NCBI RefSeq assembly: GCF_020733635.1
Contig: NZ_JAJFZL010000001.1
Location: 6,696,001 to 6,760,000, forward strand
Direction of reading: 5' to 3'
Length of the DNA: 64,000 nucleotides
Source: Nocardia spumae
GTDB lineage: Bacteria; Actinomycetota; Actinomycetes; Mycobacteriales; Mycobacteriaceae
Shown: positions 56,673-64,000 of the stretch, piece after piece
Position numbering within the stretch: position 1 is the first letter of the stretch
Layout of the letters: every line of letters starts with the position of its first letter
Position numbers and translations under genes: made by a program
Notes under the pieces: generated by a model
What the model saw: the letters and a program-made list of their open reading frames with translations, nothing else
What the model was told of the DNA's origin: nothing
The model's database searches: none

Positions 56673-57032
56673 TCACTGCCCGGGGATGCGGCAACGATCG
56701 GTCGTCACTTCCAACTGGCCGGTGATGATGTTCGTGTGGATGAACACCGTGCCGTTGCAGATGTAGGCAAGGTCGTCATCCGTGGGCTGGATGAGAACTG
56801 CTTCCTCGATCTTCCCGCTGGTGGGCGCGCCCGGACCGGCCTGGCAGTTCTGCCCGGTGATGGCCTTGGTTCCGTCGTGTCCCGTCACACCGAACCCTTG
56901 CTCCCCGATGTCGCAGGTGTAGACCGGCAGCGGACCGGGCTGGTCGGCTGAGGCTGTCGGTGCCCACACTGTCACCGCGGCCGCGAGGAGGGCTAGGGGC
57001 ACAAGGGCCCGGGCAGAACGAGAAACACGCAT
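56673..57032 (-). CDS. Small exported protein of unknown function
   Basis: A 119-residue protein with a signal peptide (MRVSRSARALVPLALLAAAVTVWAPTASA, cleavage before DQPGP) and a mature part of about 90 residues with four Cys (YTCDIGEQG, GQNCQAG, AYICNGT, DRCRIPG), probably two disulfides. GGAGG is six bases before ATG 57032. Convergent with the hypothetical gene at 56196. Function unknown. Confidence 0.75.
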   Translation of the reverse strand: MRVSRSARALVPLALLAAAVTVWAPTASADQPGPLPVYTCDIGEQGFGVTGHDGTKAITGQNCQAGPGAPTSGKIEEAVLIQPTDDDLAYICNGTVFIHTNIITGQLEVTTDRCRIPGQ

Positions 57033-57449
57033 TTTCGACCTCCTGGGTTGTCGTACCGATCCGGTCGTGCCGCCACGAGGCCTGTTTCTCCCCGCGACAG
57101 CGCAAGAAACTCGCTGGACAAGCTGATCGACAGGCCAGTCGCGCTCACGCGGCGGCGCCGGGCAGACAACCCCGACGCGACCACAGTAGGCGCACCGCCT
57201 GCACCGGCCGAAAGGTCCGCTCACCCCGGCATGTCCGGCCCACGAACCCGCGCCCCGGCCACCGGAACTCGTCACGTGCTGCTACCCCTTCGGGCCGTTC
57301 GACAACCGACCGATTTCCGACAGCGCTGCACGGCGGATTGGGTGTGACTCGCGGCGGAAAGTGGCGATGTCTTCGCGCCGTCAACTGGCGCCGGCGAGGC
57401 GAAACGCAGGTTGGTGGTCCGTGGCCGATTCCGGTATGCCGCTGGGCTG
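57033..57449. other. Intergenic region, no gene recognised
   Basis: 417 bases between the exported protein and a truncated SnoaL-like frame. It holds the exported-protein promoter on its left; I see no repeats, RNA gene or intact reading frame with a ribosome binding site. Confidence 0.5.
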
Positions 57450-57755
57450 TCAGATGGCGGTGACGCCGAGCTGCTCGAGCAAGGTCAGATTGTCGAAGTA
57501 GGCGTCGGTCTCCACGATCTTGCCGTTTCGAACTCGGGACATTCCGATTTGGGTGTAGTCGACTCGGTTTCCCGTAGCCGGCACGCCGCGCGGCGTACCG
57601 CGGTGTGTGCCTGTGATGTTGAGCCGGAACCAGACCTTGTCGTCCCCGGCGATCATGTCCTCGATCGTGAAAACGACATCGGGGAGCGCCTCGAAGTATT
57701 CGAGCAGGAATGGCTTGTAGTCCTCGAGGGTGAATGTGTGGCCGAACTGCCGGGA
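57450..57755 (-). pseudogene. Truncated SnoaL-like/ester cyclase gene
   Basis: About 100 residues at the 3' end match a SnoaL-like polyketide-cyclase fold: FTLEDYKPFLLEYFEALPDVVFTIEDMIAGDDKVWFRLNITGTHRGTPRG, then GNRVDYTQIGMSRVRNGKIVETDAYFDNLTLLEQLG. The expected N-terminal helix and first strand are missing; upstream in-frame codons (up to an ATG at 57878) encode Cys/Arg-rich sequence unlike the family. A relic is the best reading; a short functional protein is possible. Confidence 0.6.
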
Positions 57756-57878
57756 AAAACCGGTGAACCGGCAGTCCGGCGCGAAGCTGGACCCGCGCCA
57801 CCCGACACCGCGAGAACACCCCCACTTCCCGCCACGAGCGACAGCTTGGGCGACGACATCGCCACGACCGGCAGCCAA

Positions 57879-58249
57879 TCCCGAGGTTCGGCATCGACGG
57901 TTTCAGAGCGATATCAGCAAGCCGGTCGAAGACTGCTTCCGGTGGCCCCATCGTGTGGAGTCGACGAACGAGACGGGCTGCACGCCGACGTTCGCATCCC
58001 GAAATGCGCAGGTGCCGGTGAAGGTCGCGCGGTGGAAGCCGACGCCTTCGAGGTAGGCAGTGCCGAAGTCGAAATCACTTGCCGACCAGCCGCATTCGGC
58101 CTCCGGGCGGCGATGACGCGGACCATTCGCGGGCGGCCGGCGCTGCTCTGTTTCGGTGACCGGCGGGGGAATCTCCCGCCCCTTGGCACATTCTCGGCAC
58201 ACCGGGCGGGTTCCGGCGAATGCCAGAGGGCCGAAACAACCCTCCGACC
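57879..58249. other. Decayed region downstream of tRNA-Thr
   Basis: 371 bases with no intact gene. It contains a pentapeptide-repeat fragment (57945-58076). It lies directly past the tRNA-Thr 3' end, a usual site for integration of mobile DNA; no integrase remains. Confidence 0.5.
57945..58076 (-). pseudogene. Pentapeptide-repeat protein fragment
   Basis: In one minus-strand frame, FDFGTAYLEGVGFHRATFTGTCAFRDANVGVQPVSF shows the A/F..x pentapeptide-repeat rhythm (LEGVG-FHRAT-FTGTC-AFRDA-NVGV). No start codon or ribosome binding site fits, and the frame is short on both sides, so it is a relic of a larger gene. Confidence 0.45.
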
Positions 58250-58325
58250 TGGAGCCGCCTGGGGGAATCGAACCCCCGACCTTTTCATTACGAGTGAAGC
58301 GCTCTACCGACTGAGCTAAGGCGGC
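58250..58325 (-). tRNA. tRNA-Thr (CGT anticodon)
   Basis: On the minus strand the sequence folds as a cloverleaf: acceptor GCCGCCT with AGGCGGC, D arm GCTCAGTCGGTAGAGC, anticodon stem-loop CTTCACTCGTAATGAAAAGG with CGT anticodon, and T arm GGGGGTTCGATTCCCCC. TCCA follows the acceptor (58253-58250), so the CCA end is encoded. Confidence 0.95.
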
Positions 58326-58398
58326 ATGCCTTTCGGCGGTGCGAGTCTATCGTCTCGGGCGGCCGAACACGAAAACGGCAGGTCATCGCAGGGCGGTG

Positions 58399-58956
58399 TC
58401 AGGTCAACGCGGCCATGATCTCGGCCAGTCTGCGGGCTCTGGTGGTGGGTGTCCGAGCCTTGAGCAGGGGCAGGACCAGCAGGTAGCGAGCGGTCCGATC
58501 CAGGGCGTCGAATCGATCCGCCGCGGCCGGGACGGCAGCCAGAGCCTCGGTCAGCTGGGCGGGAACGGGCGCCGTGCGCTGCGGGGCGTAGGCGGCGTCC
58601 CAGCGGCCGTCCGCGCGGGCGGCCTCTACTTCGGCGACGCCGGGCGGACGCATCCGGCCGGCGGCGATCAGGGCCTCGGCGCGCGCGACATTGACCTGGG
58701 ACCATGTGCTGCCGGGCCGCCGCCGGGAGTAGCGCTGCAGAAACGAGCGCTCATCGTGGGCACGTCGGTGACCGTCGATCCAGCCGTAGGACAGGGCCAC
58801 TTCGGCCGCCCGGTCGATGGTGATCAGGGGCGCGGCCGATCCCTTGCGGGCAATCATCAGCCAGGCCGCACCCTCGTCCAGGTGGTGATCGTCCAGCCAA
58901 TCGGCCCAGGCGGTGGCATCGGGAAAACAGTGGATGGCAGTGAGTCCTCGTGACAC
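58399..58956 (-). CDS. YdeI/OmpD-associated family protein
   Basis: A 185-residue protein. The N-terminal LTAIHCFPDATAWADWLDDHHLDEGAAWLMIARKGS and SYGWIDGHRRAHDERSFLQRYSRRRPGSTWSQVNVARAEALIAAGRM match the YdeI family of bacteriocin-protection-type proteins. GTG 58956 was chosen with a GGAAC region upstream. The C-terminal helical domain is the OmdA type. Function unknown; antibiotic-peptide tolerance has been reported in some family members. Confidence 0.9.
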   Translation of the reverse strand: MSRGLTAIHCFPDATAWADWLDDHHLDEGAAWLMIARKGSAAPLITIDRAAEVALSYGWIDGHRRAHDERSFLQRYSRRRPGSTWSQVNVARAEALIAAGRMRPPGVAEVEAARADGRWDAAYAPQRTAPVPAQLTEALAAVPAAADRFDALDRTARYLLVLPLLKARTPTTRARRLAEIMAALT

Positions 58957-59172
58957 GGTCCGTTCCTTTCGTCGACCACCATGCTGCTCGTTGAAGTGAT
59001 CAACTTCTGAGCACTTTTGCGGGACATCGTTGGCCGTGGGCCACACCGCTGTCAGCGGACGTCTCGGGCGGCCGGCGCGCCGACATCGAGACACGGAAAT
59101 GCGCACGAAAACACAAGGGCGGCAACGATATCGACGAAACCGGACTCGAGGTGACGCGGGGGCGACGTCCCG

Positions 59173-60381
59173 TCAGGCGGATCGAGCCGCGATGAGACCC
59201 GCGACCATGGCGGCTATCGCGAAGCGGGGTTTCACGTTGAGGTCCAGGGCTTCACGACAGGACAGCACAGCCTCGATGGAACGCAGCAGACCCTCGGGGC
59301 GCATCTCGTCGGCCAGGTCGCGGATCTCACCGGACAGATCGGGATGGGTGAAGGTGACCGTGGCGGCGGGATGCGCGGAGTTGCCGAAGCGCAGGGCCAG
59401 CGCGTCGCGATACAGACCAGCCACATCGATCAGTGCCCGATCCAACGCATCGCGACTGGTGCGGGTGGCGCGTGACTTCTGGCGGCGTTCGAGCTCCTTC
59501 AGCACGCCGGCGGAACCACGGGTGGCCGAGGCGGCGCCCTTGCCGGTGCCGCCCGCGCCCAGTGCCGTCGCGAGTTCGTCGCGCTCACGCTCATCACGTT
59601 CGGTGCTGACCTGCTTGGCCTCTTCCTCGGCCGACTTGACCAGTTCGTCCCCCGCGGCATAGGCAGCGGCCGGGCGGGCCACGGCGGACACCAGCGACAG
59701 TGCCCGAGTGCGGCGGGTGCGTGCGTGTTCGTCGGTGGCCAGCCGTCGCGCACGCCCGACATGTCCGCCGCTCACCGACGCCGCCCACTCCGCCTGCTGC
59801 GGAGGCAGCCCGTCGCGTTCACGCAGCACCTGGGCGATGGCCTCCACCGACGGCGTCACCAGATGTACGTGCCGACACCGGGAACGCAGCGTGACCGAGA
59901 TGTCCTCCGGATCCACCGACGGCGCGCACAGTAGAAAGACCGTCCGCTCGGGCGGCTCCTCGACGACCTTGAGCAATACGTTGCCCGCGGCCTCGGTCAA
60001 CCGGTCGGCATCCTCGATCAGCACCACCTGCCAGCGCCCGGTACTCGGGCGGCGGGCCGCCACCTGCACGATCTCGCGCATCTCCTTGGTGCCGATGCTG
60101 AGCCCCTCGGGAACCACCCGCCGGACATCACCGTGGGTTCCGGCCATGGTGGTGGTGCAGGCGTGGCAGTGCCCGCAGCCCGGCGATCCCGGGTCCATAC
60201 ACTGCAGCGCGGCCGCGAAGCACAGGGCCGCAACGGATCTGCCGGATCCGGGCGGACCTGTGAACAGCCACGAATGCGTCATCGCCGAGGAGGTCGCCCC
60301 GGCGCGTGCCGCCACGGCGGCGGCGGTCAACTCGGACTCGACAGAGTCCTGGCCTACGAGCCGATCGAAGACACCTGCCAC
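59173..60381 (-). CDS. holB: DNA polymerase III subunit delta'
   Basis: A 402-residue clamp-loader subunit. [10 protein letters not shown] is a Walker A-like loop (Arg replacing Lys is usual for delta'), [17 protein letters not shown] holds the zinc-binding Cys, and [22 protein letters not shown] with SRCRHV (SRC motif) are intact. The family loads the beta clamp at the fork. A charged low-complexity insertion (about 255-290) is a mycobacterial feature. GTG 60381 start; 51 bases after topA. Confidence 0.95.
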   Translation of the reverse strand: MAGVFDRLVGQDSVESELTAAAVAARAGATSSAMTHSWLFTGPPGSGRSVAALCFAAALQCMDPGSPGCGHCHACTTTMAGTHGDVRRVVPEGLSIGTKEMREIVQVAARRPSTGRWQVVLIEDADRLTEAAGNVLLKVVEEPPERTVFLLCAPSVDPEDISVTLRSRCRHVHLVTPSVEAIAQVLRERDGLPPQQAEWAASVSGGHVGRARRLATDEHARTRRTRALSLVSAVARPAAAYAAGDELVKSAEEEAKQVSTERDERERDELATALGAGGTGKGAASATRGSAGVLKELERRQKSRATRTSRDALDRALIDVAGLYRDALALRFGNSAHPAATVTFTHPDLSGEIRDLADEMRPEGLLRSIEAVLSCREALDLNVKPRFAIAAMVAGLIAARSA

Positions 60382-60432
60382 GTGCTACACCCTAATCGGC
60401 CGCACCGACAGACCCCTCCGAGTACCGCCCCG

Positions 60433-63414
60433 CTACGAGTCGGCCTGCGCCTTCTCCGCGGCCTTCGCGGCCGGCGCCTTCTTGGCCGCGGTCTTCTTCG
60501 CGGCTGTCTTCTTCGCCGTGGATTTGGCCGCCGTCTTCTTGGCCGCCGTCTTCTTGGCCGCCGTCTTCTTGGCCGTCGACTTCGCGGCAGCCTTCTTCGC
60601 GGGCGCCTTCTTCGCGGCCTTCTTCACCGGTCCACGCGCGCGGCGATCGGCGAGCAGTTCCGAGGCCCGCTCGTCGGTGATCGACTCCACCTCATCGCCC
60701 TTGCGCAGGCTGGCATTGGTTTCGCCGTCGGTGACGTAGGGACCGAAACGCCCGTCCTTGATCACCATCGGCTTATCCGTCGCCGAGTCCTTACCCAACT
60801 CCCGCAACGGCGCCGCGCTGGCGGCCTGCCGGCCCCGGCGCTTGGGTTCGGCGTAGATCTTCAACGCCTCGTCCAGCGTCACGGTGAAGATCTGGTCCTC
60901 GGTGGCCAGCGAGCGCGAATCGGTGCCCTTCTTCAGATACGGGCCGTAACGTCCGTTCTGCGCGGTGATCTCGTCACCGGATTCGGGATCCTTACCGACG
61001 ACCCGCGGCAACGACAGCAGTTTCAGCGCGTCCTCGAGCGTGATGGTCGACAGATCCATCGACTTGAGCAGCGATCCGGTCCGCGGCTTGGGTCCGGCCG
61101 CCTTCTTTGCGCCCTTCTTCGCGTCGAGATCGGCCTCCGGCTCGGGCAGGATCTCTGTGACGTACGGGCCGAAACGGCCCTCCTTCGCCACGATCCGATG
61201 TCCGGTCTCGGGATCCACGCCGAGTGGACGTCCCTCCTGCGGGGTCGCGAACAGCTTCTCCGCTATCTCGGGCGTCAGCTCGTCCGGCGGCAGATCATCG
61301 GGCAGGTTGGCCCGCTGGGAGACCGGGTCGCCGTCCGGATCATCCGGGTTCTGGACCATTCGCTCGAGATACGGTCCGAAGCGCCCGACCCGAACCACGA
61401 TGTCGCGGTCCTGATCATCGGTGAACATCTTGATCGAGTTGACCTCGCGGGCGTCGATATCGTCGAGACGCTCGCCGACCATCGCCTTGAGCCCACCCGA
61501 TCGCGCCACCGACCCCTCGGCGCCGTGGTCCCCGCCGAAGTAGAAGCTCGACAACCAGTTCCCGCGCTGTTCGCGGCCACCGGCGATCGCGTCGAGATCG
61601 TCCTCCATGGCCGCGGTGAAGTCGAAGTCGACGAGCCGGCCGAAGTACTCCTCCAGCAGACCGACCACCGCGAACGCGACCCACGACGGCACCAGCGCGT
61701 TACCGCGCTTGTAGACGTAACCGCGGTCGAGAATCGTCTTGATGATGGAGGCGTAGGTCGACGGGCGACCGATACCGAGTTCTTCGAGCGCCTTGATCAG
61801 CGAGGCCTCGTTGTAGCGCGGCGGCGGATTGGTGGTGTGCCCGTCGGGCGTCAGTTCGGTGGCATTGACGTCCTGGCCCTCGCTCAGCGCCGGAAGCCGG
61901 GACTCGGCGTCATCGGATTGACCGCCGGAATCCTCGTCGACACTTTCCACATAGGCCTTGAGGAAGCCCGCGAAAGTGATCGTGCGGCCGGAGGCCGAGA
62001 ACACGCACTCCTCGCCGGTACCGGCCCGGCCGGTGATCCGCACCGTGAGCGTGGTGCCGCGCGCATCGGCCATCTGCGAGGCGACCGTACGCTGCCAGAT
62101 CAGCTCGTAGAGCCGGAATTCGTCCTGATCCAACCGGGCGTGCAGCTGGCCCGGAGTGGCGAAGGTATCGCCCGCGGGACGGATCGCCTCATGTGCTTCC
62201 TGGGCGTTCTTGACCTTGCGGTTGTACTGGCGCGGGGTCGGGTGCACGAACTCCGGGCCGTACAGCTGGGTGGCCTGGGCCCGCGCGGCGGTGATCGCCG
62301 ACTCCGACAAGGTCGTGGAGTCGGTACGCATGTAGGTGATGTAGCCGTTCTCGTACAACCGCTGCGCGACCCGCATCGTGCGCTCGGAGCCGAACCGGAG
62401 CTTGCGCGCCGCCTCCTGCTGCAAGGTCGAGGTCATGAACGGCGCGTACGGCCGGCGGGTATAGGGCTTGGACTCGACCGAGGAGACCTGGAAGTCCGCG
62501 TTCTCGAGGGCCGCGGCCAGTCGGCGCGCGGCGGCCTCGTCGAGAACGGTGACCCCGGAGCGGGTCTTGAGCTGCCCGTCGGATCCGAAATCCCGGCCGC
62601 CCGCGACGCGCGCGCCGTCGACCGTGACCAACCGGGCACCGAAGACCCGGGGATTGGCCTGATCCGTGTCACCGCCGCCGGCATCGAATTTCGCCGCGAT
62701 ATCCCAGTACTCCGCGGACCGGAACGCGATCCGCTCCCGTTCGCGCTGTACGACGATGCGGGTGGCCACCGACTGGACACGCCCCGCGGACAGGCGCGGC
62801 ATGACCTTCTTCCACAGCACCGGACTGACCTCGTAGCCGTAGAGGCGGTCGAGGATGCGCCGGGTTTCCTGGGCGTCGACGAGGTCGTTGTCCAGTTCGC
62901 GGGTGTCGGCGGCCGCGGCGCGGATGGCCGGTTCGGTGATCTCGTGGAACACCATTCGCCGCACCGGAATCTTCGGCTTGAGCGTTTCCAGCAGATGCCA
63001 CGCGATGGCCTCGCCCTCGCGGTCGGGGTCGGTGGCCAGATACAGCTCGTCGGCGTCGCGCAGCAAGGTCTTCAGCTCGGAGACCTTGGCCTTCTTATCC
63101 GGGCTCACGACATAGATCGGCTCGAAATCGTGATCGACATCGACGCCGAGCCGGGCCCAGGACTGTCCTTTGTATTTGGCCGGCACATCGGCCGCGCCAC
63201 GCGGTAGGTCACGAATATGCCCGACGGACGCCTCGACCGTATAGCCCCGGCCCAGGTAAGGCGCGATCTTGCGCGCCTTGGTCGGCGACTCGACGATGAC
63301 GAGACGGCGCACGAGACGCCCCCGCCCGGCTGCGGCCGACGTATCGGGCCCGTCGGAGTCCGCATCGGGAGTCGGTGATGCACCGCGGTCTCGTGTTGCC
63401 ACCGGCGAACACAC
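60433..63414 (-). CDS. topA: DNA topoisomerase I
   Basis: A 993-residue type IA topoisomerase. The TOPRIM domain begins [18 protein letters not shown] with the acidic triad [12 protein letters not shown]; the catalytic Tyr is Tyr361 in [10 protein letters not shown]. Several C-terminal DNA-binding repeats (GRFGPYV, RYGPYLK, RFGPYVT) replace the zinc fingers of E. coli, and the tail is a long Lys/Ala repeat ([12 protein letters not shown]). It relaxes negative supercoils and is essential in mycobacteria. GTG 63414 is used; GTG 63402 is an alternative. Confidence 0.97.
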   Translation of the reverse strand: MCSPVATRDRGASPTPDADSDGPDTSAAAGRGRLVRRLVIVESPTKARKIAPYLGRGYTVEASVGHIRDLPRGAADVPAKYKGQSWARLGVDVDHDFEPIYVVSPDKKAKVSELKTLLRDADELYLATDPDREGEAIAWHLLETLKPKIPVRRMVFHEITEPAIRAAAADTRELDNDLVDAQETRRILDRLYGYEVSPVLWKKVMPRLSAGRVQSVATRIVVQRERERIAFRSAEYWDIAAKFDAGGGDTDQANPRVFGARLVTVDGARVAGGRDFGSDGQLKTRSGVTVLDEAAARRLAAALENADFQVSSVESKPYTRRPYAPFMTSTLQQEAARKLRFGSERTMRVAQRLYENGYITYMRTDSTTLSESAITAARAQATQLYGPEFVHPTPRQYNRKVKNAQEAHEAIRPAGDTFATPGQLHARLDQDEFRLYELIWQRTVASQMADARGTTLTVRITGRAGTGEECVFSASGRTITFAGFLKAYVESVDEDSGGQSDDAESRLPALSEGQDVNATELTPDGHTTNPPPRYNEASLIKALEELGIGRPSTYASIIKTILDRGYVYKRGNALVPSWVAFAVVGLLEEYFGRLVDFDFTAAMEDDLDAIAGGREQRGNWLSSFYFGGDHGAEGSVARSGGLKAMVGERLDDIDAREVNSIKMFTDDQDRDIVVRVGRFGPYLERMVQNPDDPDGDPVSQRANLPDDLPPDELTPEIAEKLFATPQEGRPLGVDPETGHRIVAKEGRFGPYVTEILPEPEADLDAKKGAKKAAGPKPRTGSLLKSMDLSTITLEDALKLLSLPRVVGKDPESGDEITAQNGRYGPYLKKGTDSRSLATEDQIFTVTLDEALKIYAEPKRRGRQAASAAPLRELGKDSATDKPMVIKDGRFGPYVTDGETNASLRKGDEVESITDERASELLADRRARGPVKKAAKKAPAKKAAAKSTAKKTAAKKTAAKKTAAKSTAKKTAAKKTAAKKAPAAKAAEKAQADS

Positions 63415-63757
63415 CTTTCCTGTCGACCCACGCGGCGCAGGCGCGCGACGCGCGGCTGGGGCAGAGAGGGAGAGACAAATGTCTCCCGCCAGAGACGTTT
63501 ATACCGTGTTTCGCTGTCGCGGAGCCCGTACCGCGGGCTTGCGACCCAGATGTCCCAGCTGTTCTGCCTGGCACTCCCCCGTGCGTACCGTCCGCGTCGA
63601 TATGGGCTGCGAACTGCAGAAAAACACCTTCTTCTGACTATACGGCCAGTGCGAAACGCCCCGGTTTTCGATCGAGTCTACTTCCCCCGAATATGACTCG
63701 TCCCTCACCGCGCGAACGCGGTGAGGGACGAGAGTTCAGACCTGTTGGGTTACTCGC
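63415..63757. other. Intergenic region between cspA and topA
   Basis: 343 bases without a gene. It holds the topA promoter side and, at 63697-63732, the cspA terminator. No other element was recognised. Confidence 0.55.
63697..63732 (-). terminator. Terminator hairpin of cspA
   Basis: CTCGTCCCTCACCGCG pairs perfectly with CGCGGTGAGGGACGAG (16 bases) with a CGAA tetraloop, 26 bases past the cspA stop. Confidence 0.9.
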
Positions 63758-63964
63758 TCAGCTGAGCGCACGAACTCCGGTGGCCTGCGGGCCCTTGGTG
63801 CCCTGGCCGACCTCGAATTCGACCTTCTGGTTCTCCTCGAGGGTGCGGAAGCCCGACCCCTGAATCTCGGAGTAGTGGACGAAGACGTCAGCGGAGCCGT
63901 CCTCGGGCGCGATGAAGCCGAACCCCTTCTCCGCGTTGAACCACTTCACAGTTCCCTGTGCCAT
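63758..63964 (-). CDS. cspA: Cold-shock protein CspA
   Basis: A 68-residue OB-fold RNA chaperone of CspA type. [12 protein letters not shown] (RNP1) and DVFVHYSEI (RNP2) are intact. It binds single-stranded RNA and DNA. AAGGAAC lies just upstream of the ATG at 63964. It is the last whole gene of the window; the order topA-cspA matches M. tuberculosis (from memory). Confidence 0.97.
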   Translation of the reverse strand: MAQGTVKWFNAEKGFGFIAPEDGSADVFVHYSEIQGSGFRTLEENQKVEFEVGQGTKGPQATGVRALS

Positions 63965-64000
63965 TCTGTTCCTTCTCTTTCCATACCGGAACGGCGGACT

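Noticed and set aside
58161..58180. Short GGGGGAATC match to the tRNA-Thr T-arm, as a possible attachment-site remnant
   Set aside because: Only about nine bases match, which is expected by chance in this composition.
57411..58319. Plus-strand 302-codon frame across the decayed region and the tRNA
   Set aside because: It runs through the tRNA-Thr gene and shows no domain.
60133..63207. A 1024-residue open frame antisense to topA and holB
   Set aside because: It is the complement of clearly conserved genes, with repetitive Arg/Gly-rich sequence and no ribosome binding site.

Overview
The window is typical high-GC actinobacterial chromosome of the Mycobacteriales, most likely a Nocardia or close relative. 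Evidence: lsr2, the heme-degrading mhuD, an F420-type luciferase-like oxidoreductase, a SAM-IV riboswitch, many GTG starts, leaderless-looking promoters, and gene order that (from memory) follows the Mycobacterium tuberculosis segment from the rlmB homologue to cspA. This is chromosomal backbone with accessory blocks; I see no prophage, transposase, CRISPR array or replication origin.

Layout. 1-9.97 kb: end of rlmB, a small membrane protein, an enoyl-CoA hydratase, an acyl-CoA dehydrogenase, an alpha/beta hydrolase divergent from mhuD, an OsmC peroxidase, an ABC exporter divergent from a NarL-type two-component system, a VWA protein and a luciferase-like oxidoreductase. 9.97-23.8 kb: clpC, an exported lipase-like protein, an FHA regulator, lsr2, lysS, a cysteine dioxygenase/rhodanese pair behind a cysteine leader peptide, then coaX-panD-panC and a DUF2520 protein (pantothenate/CoA), a diiron oxygenase and a membrane coiled-coil protein. 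23.8-29.4 kb: folE-folP-folB-folK-DUF3180 (folate), with ftsH upstream. 29.6-38.5 kb: accessory block of unknown proteins, a PucR regulator divergent from an aldehyde dehydrogenase/SDR pair, an amidase and a LysR regulator. 38.8-43.7 kb: conserved hpt-tilS-zinc protease-dacB, divergent from ppa. 43.8-58.2 kb: accessory block: crotonase, flavin reductase, SAM-IV riboswitch with a cysteine-desulfurase-like gene, TetR/SDR pair with a clear operator, L,D-transpeptidase, stand-alone acyltransferase, nmtR/ctpJ metal efflux, a pair of DUF5994 proteins, and decayed genes beside a tRNA-Thr. 58.4-64 kb: YdeI-like protein, holB, topA, cspA.

The most interesting signals are regulatory. A leaderless 13-residue leader peptide carrying Cys-Cys lies ahead of the cysteine dioxygenase/rhodanese operon, with three inverted copies of one hexamer, the last overlapping the ribosome binding site. 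A SAM-IV riboswitch has a readable sequestor/anti-sequestor. A 28-base direct repeat duplicates the overlapping stop/start and ribosome binding site of panC. The acyltransferase may start at ATT. Sulfur control (cysteine and SAM) appears twice in the window.
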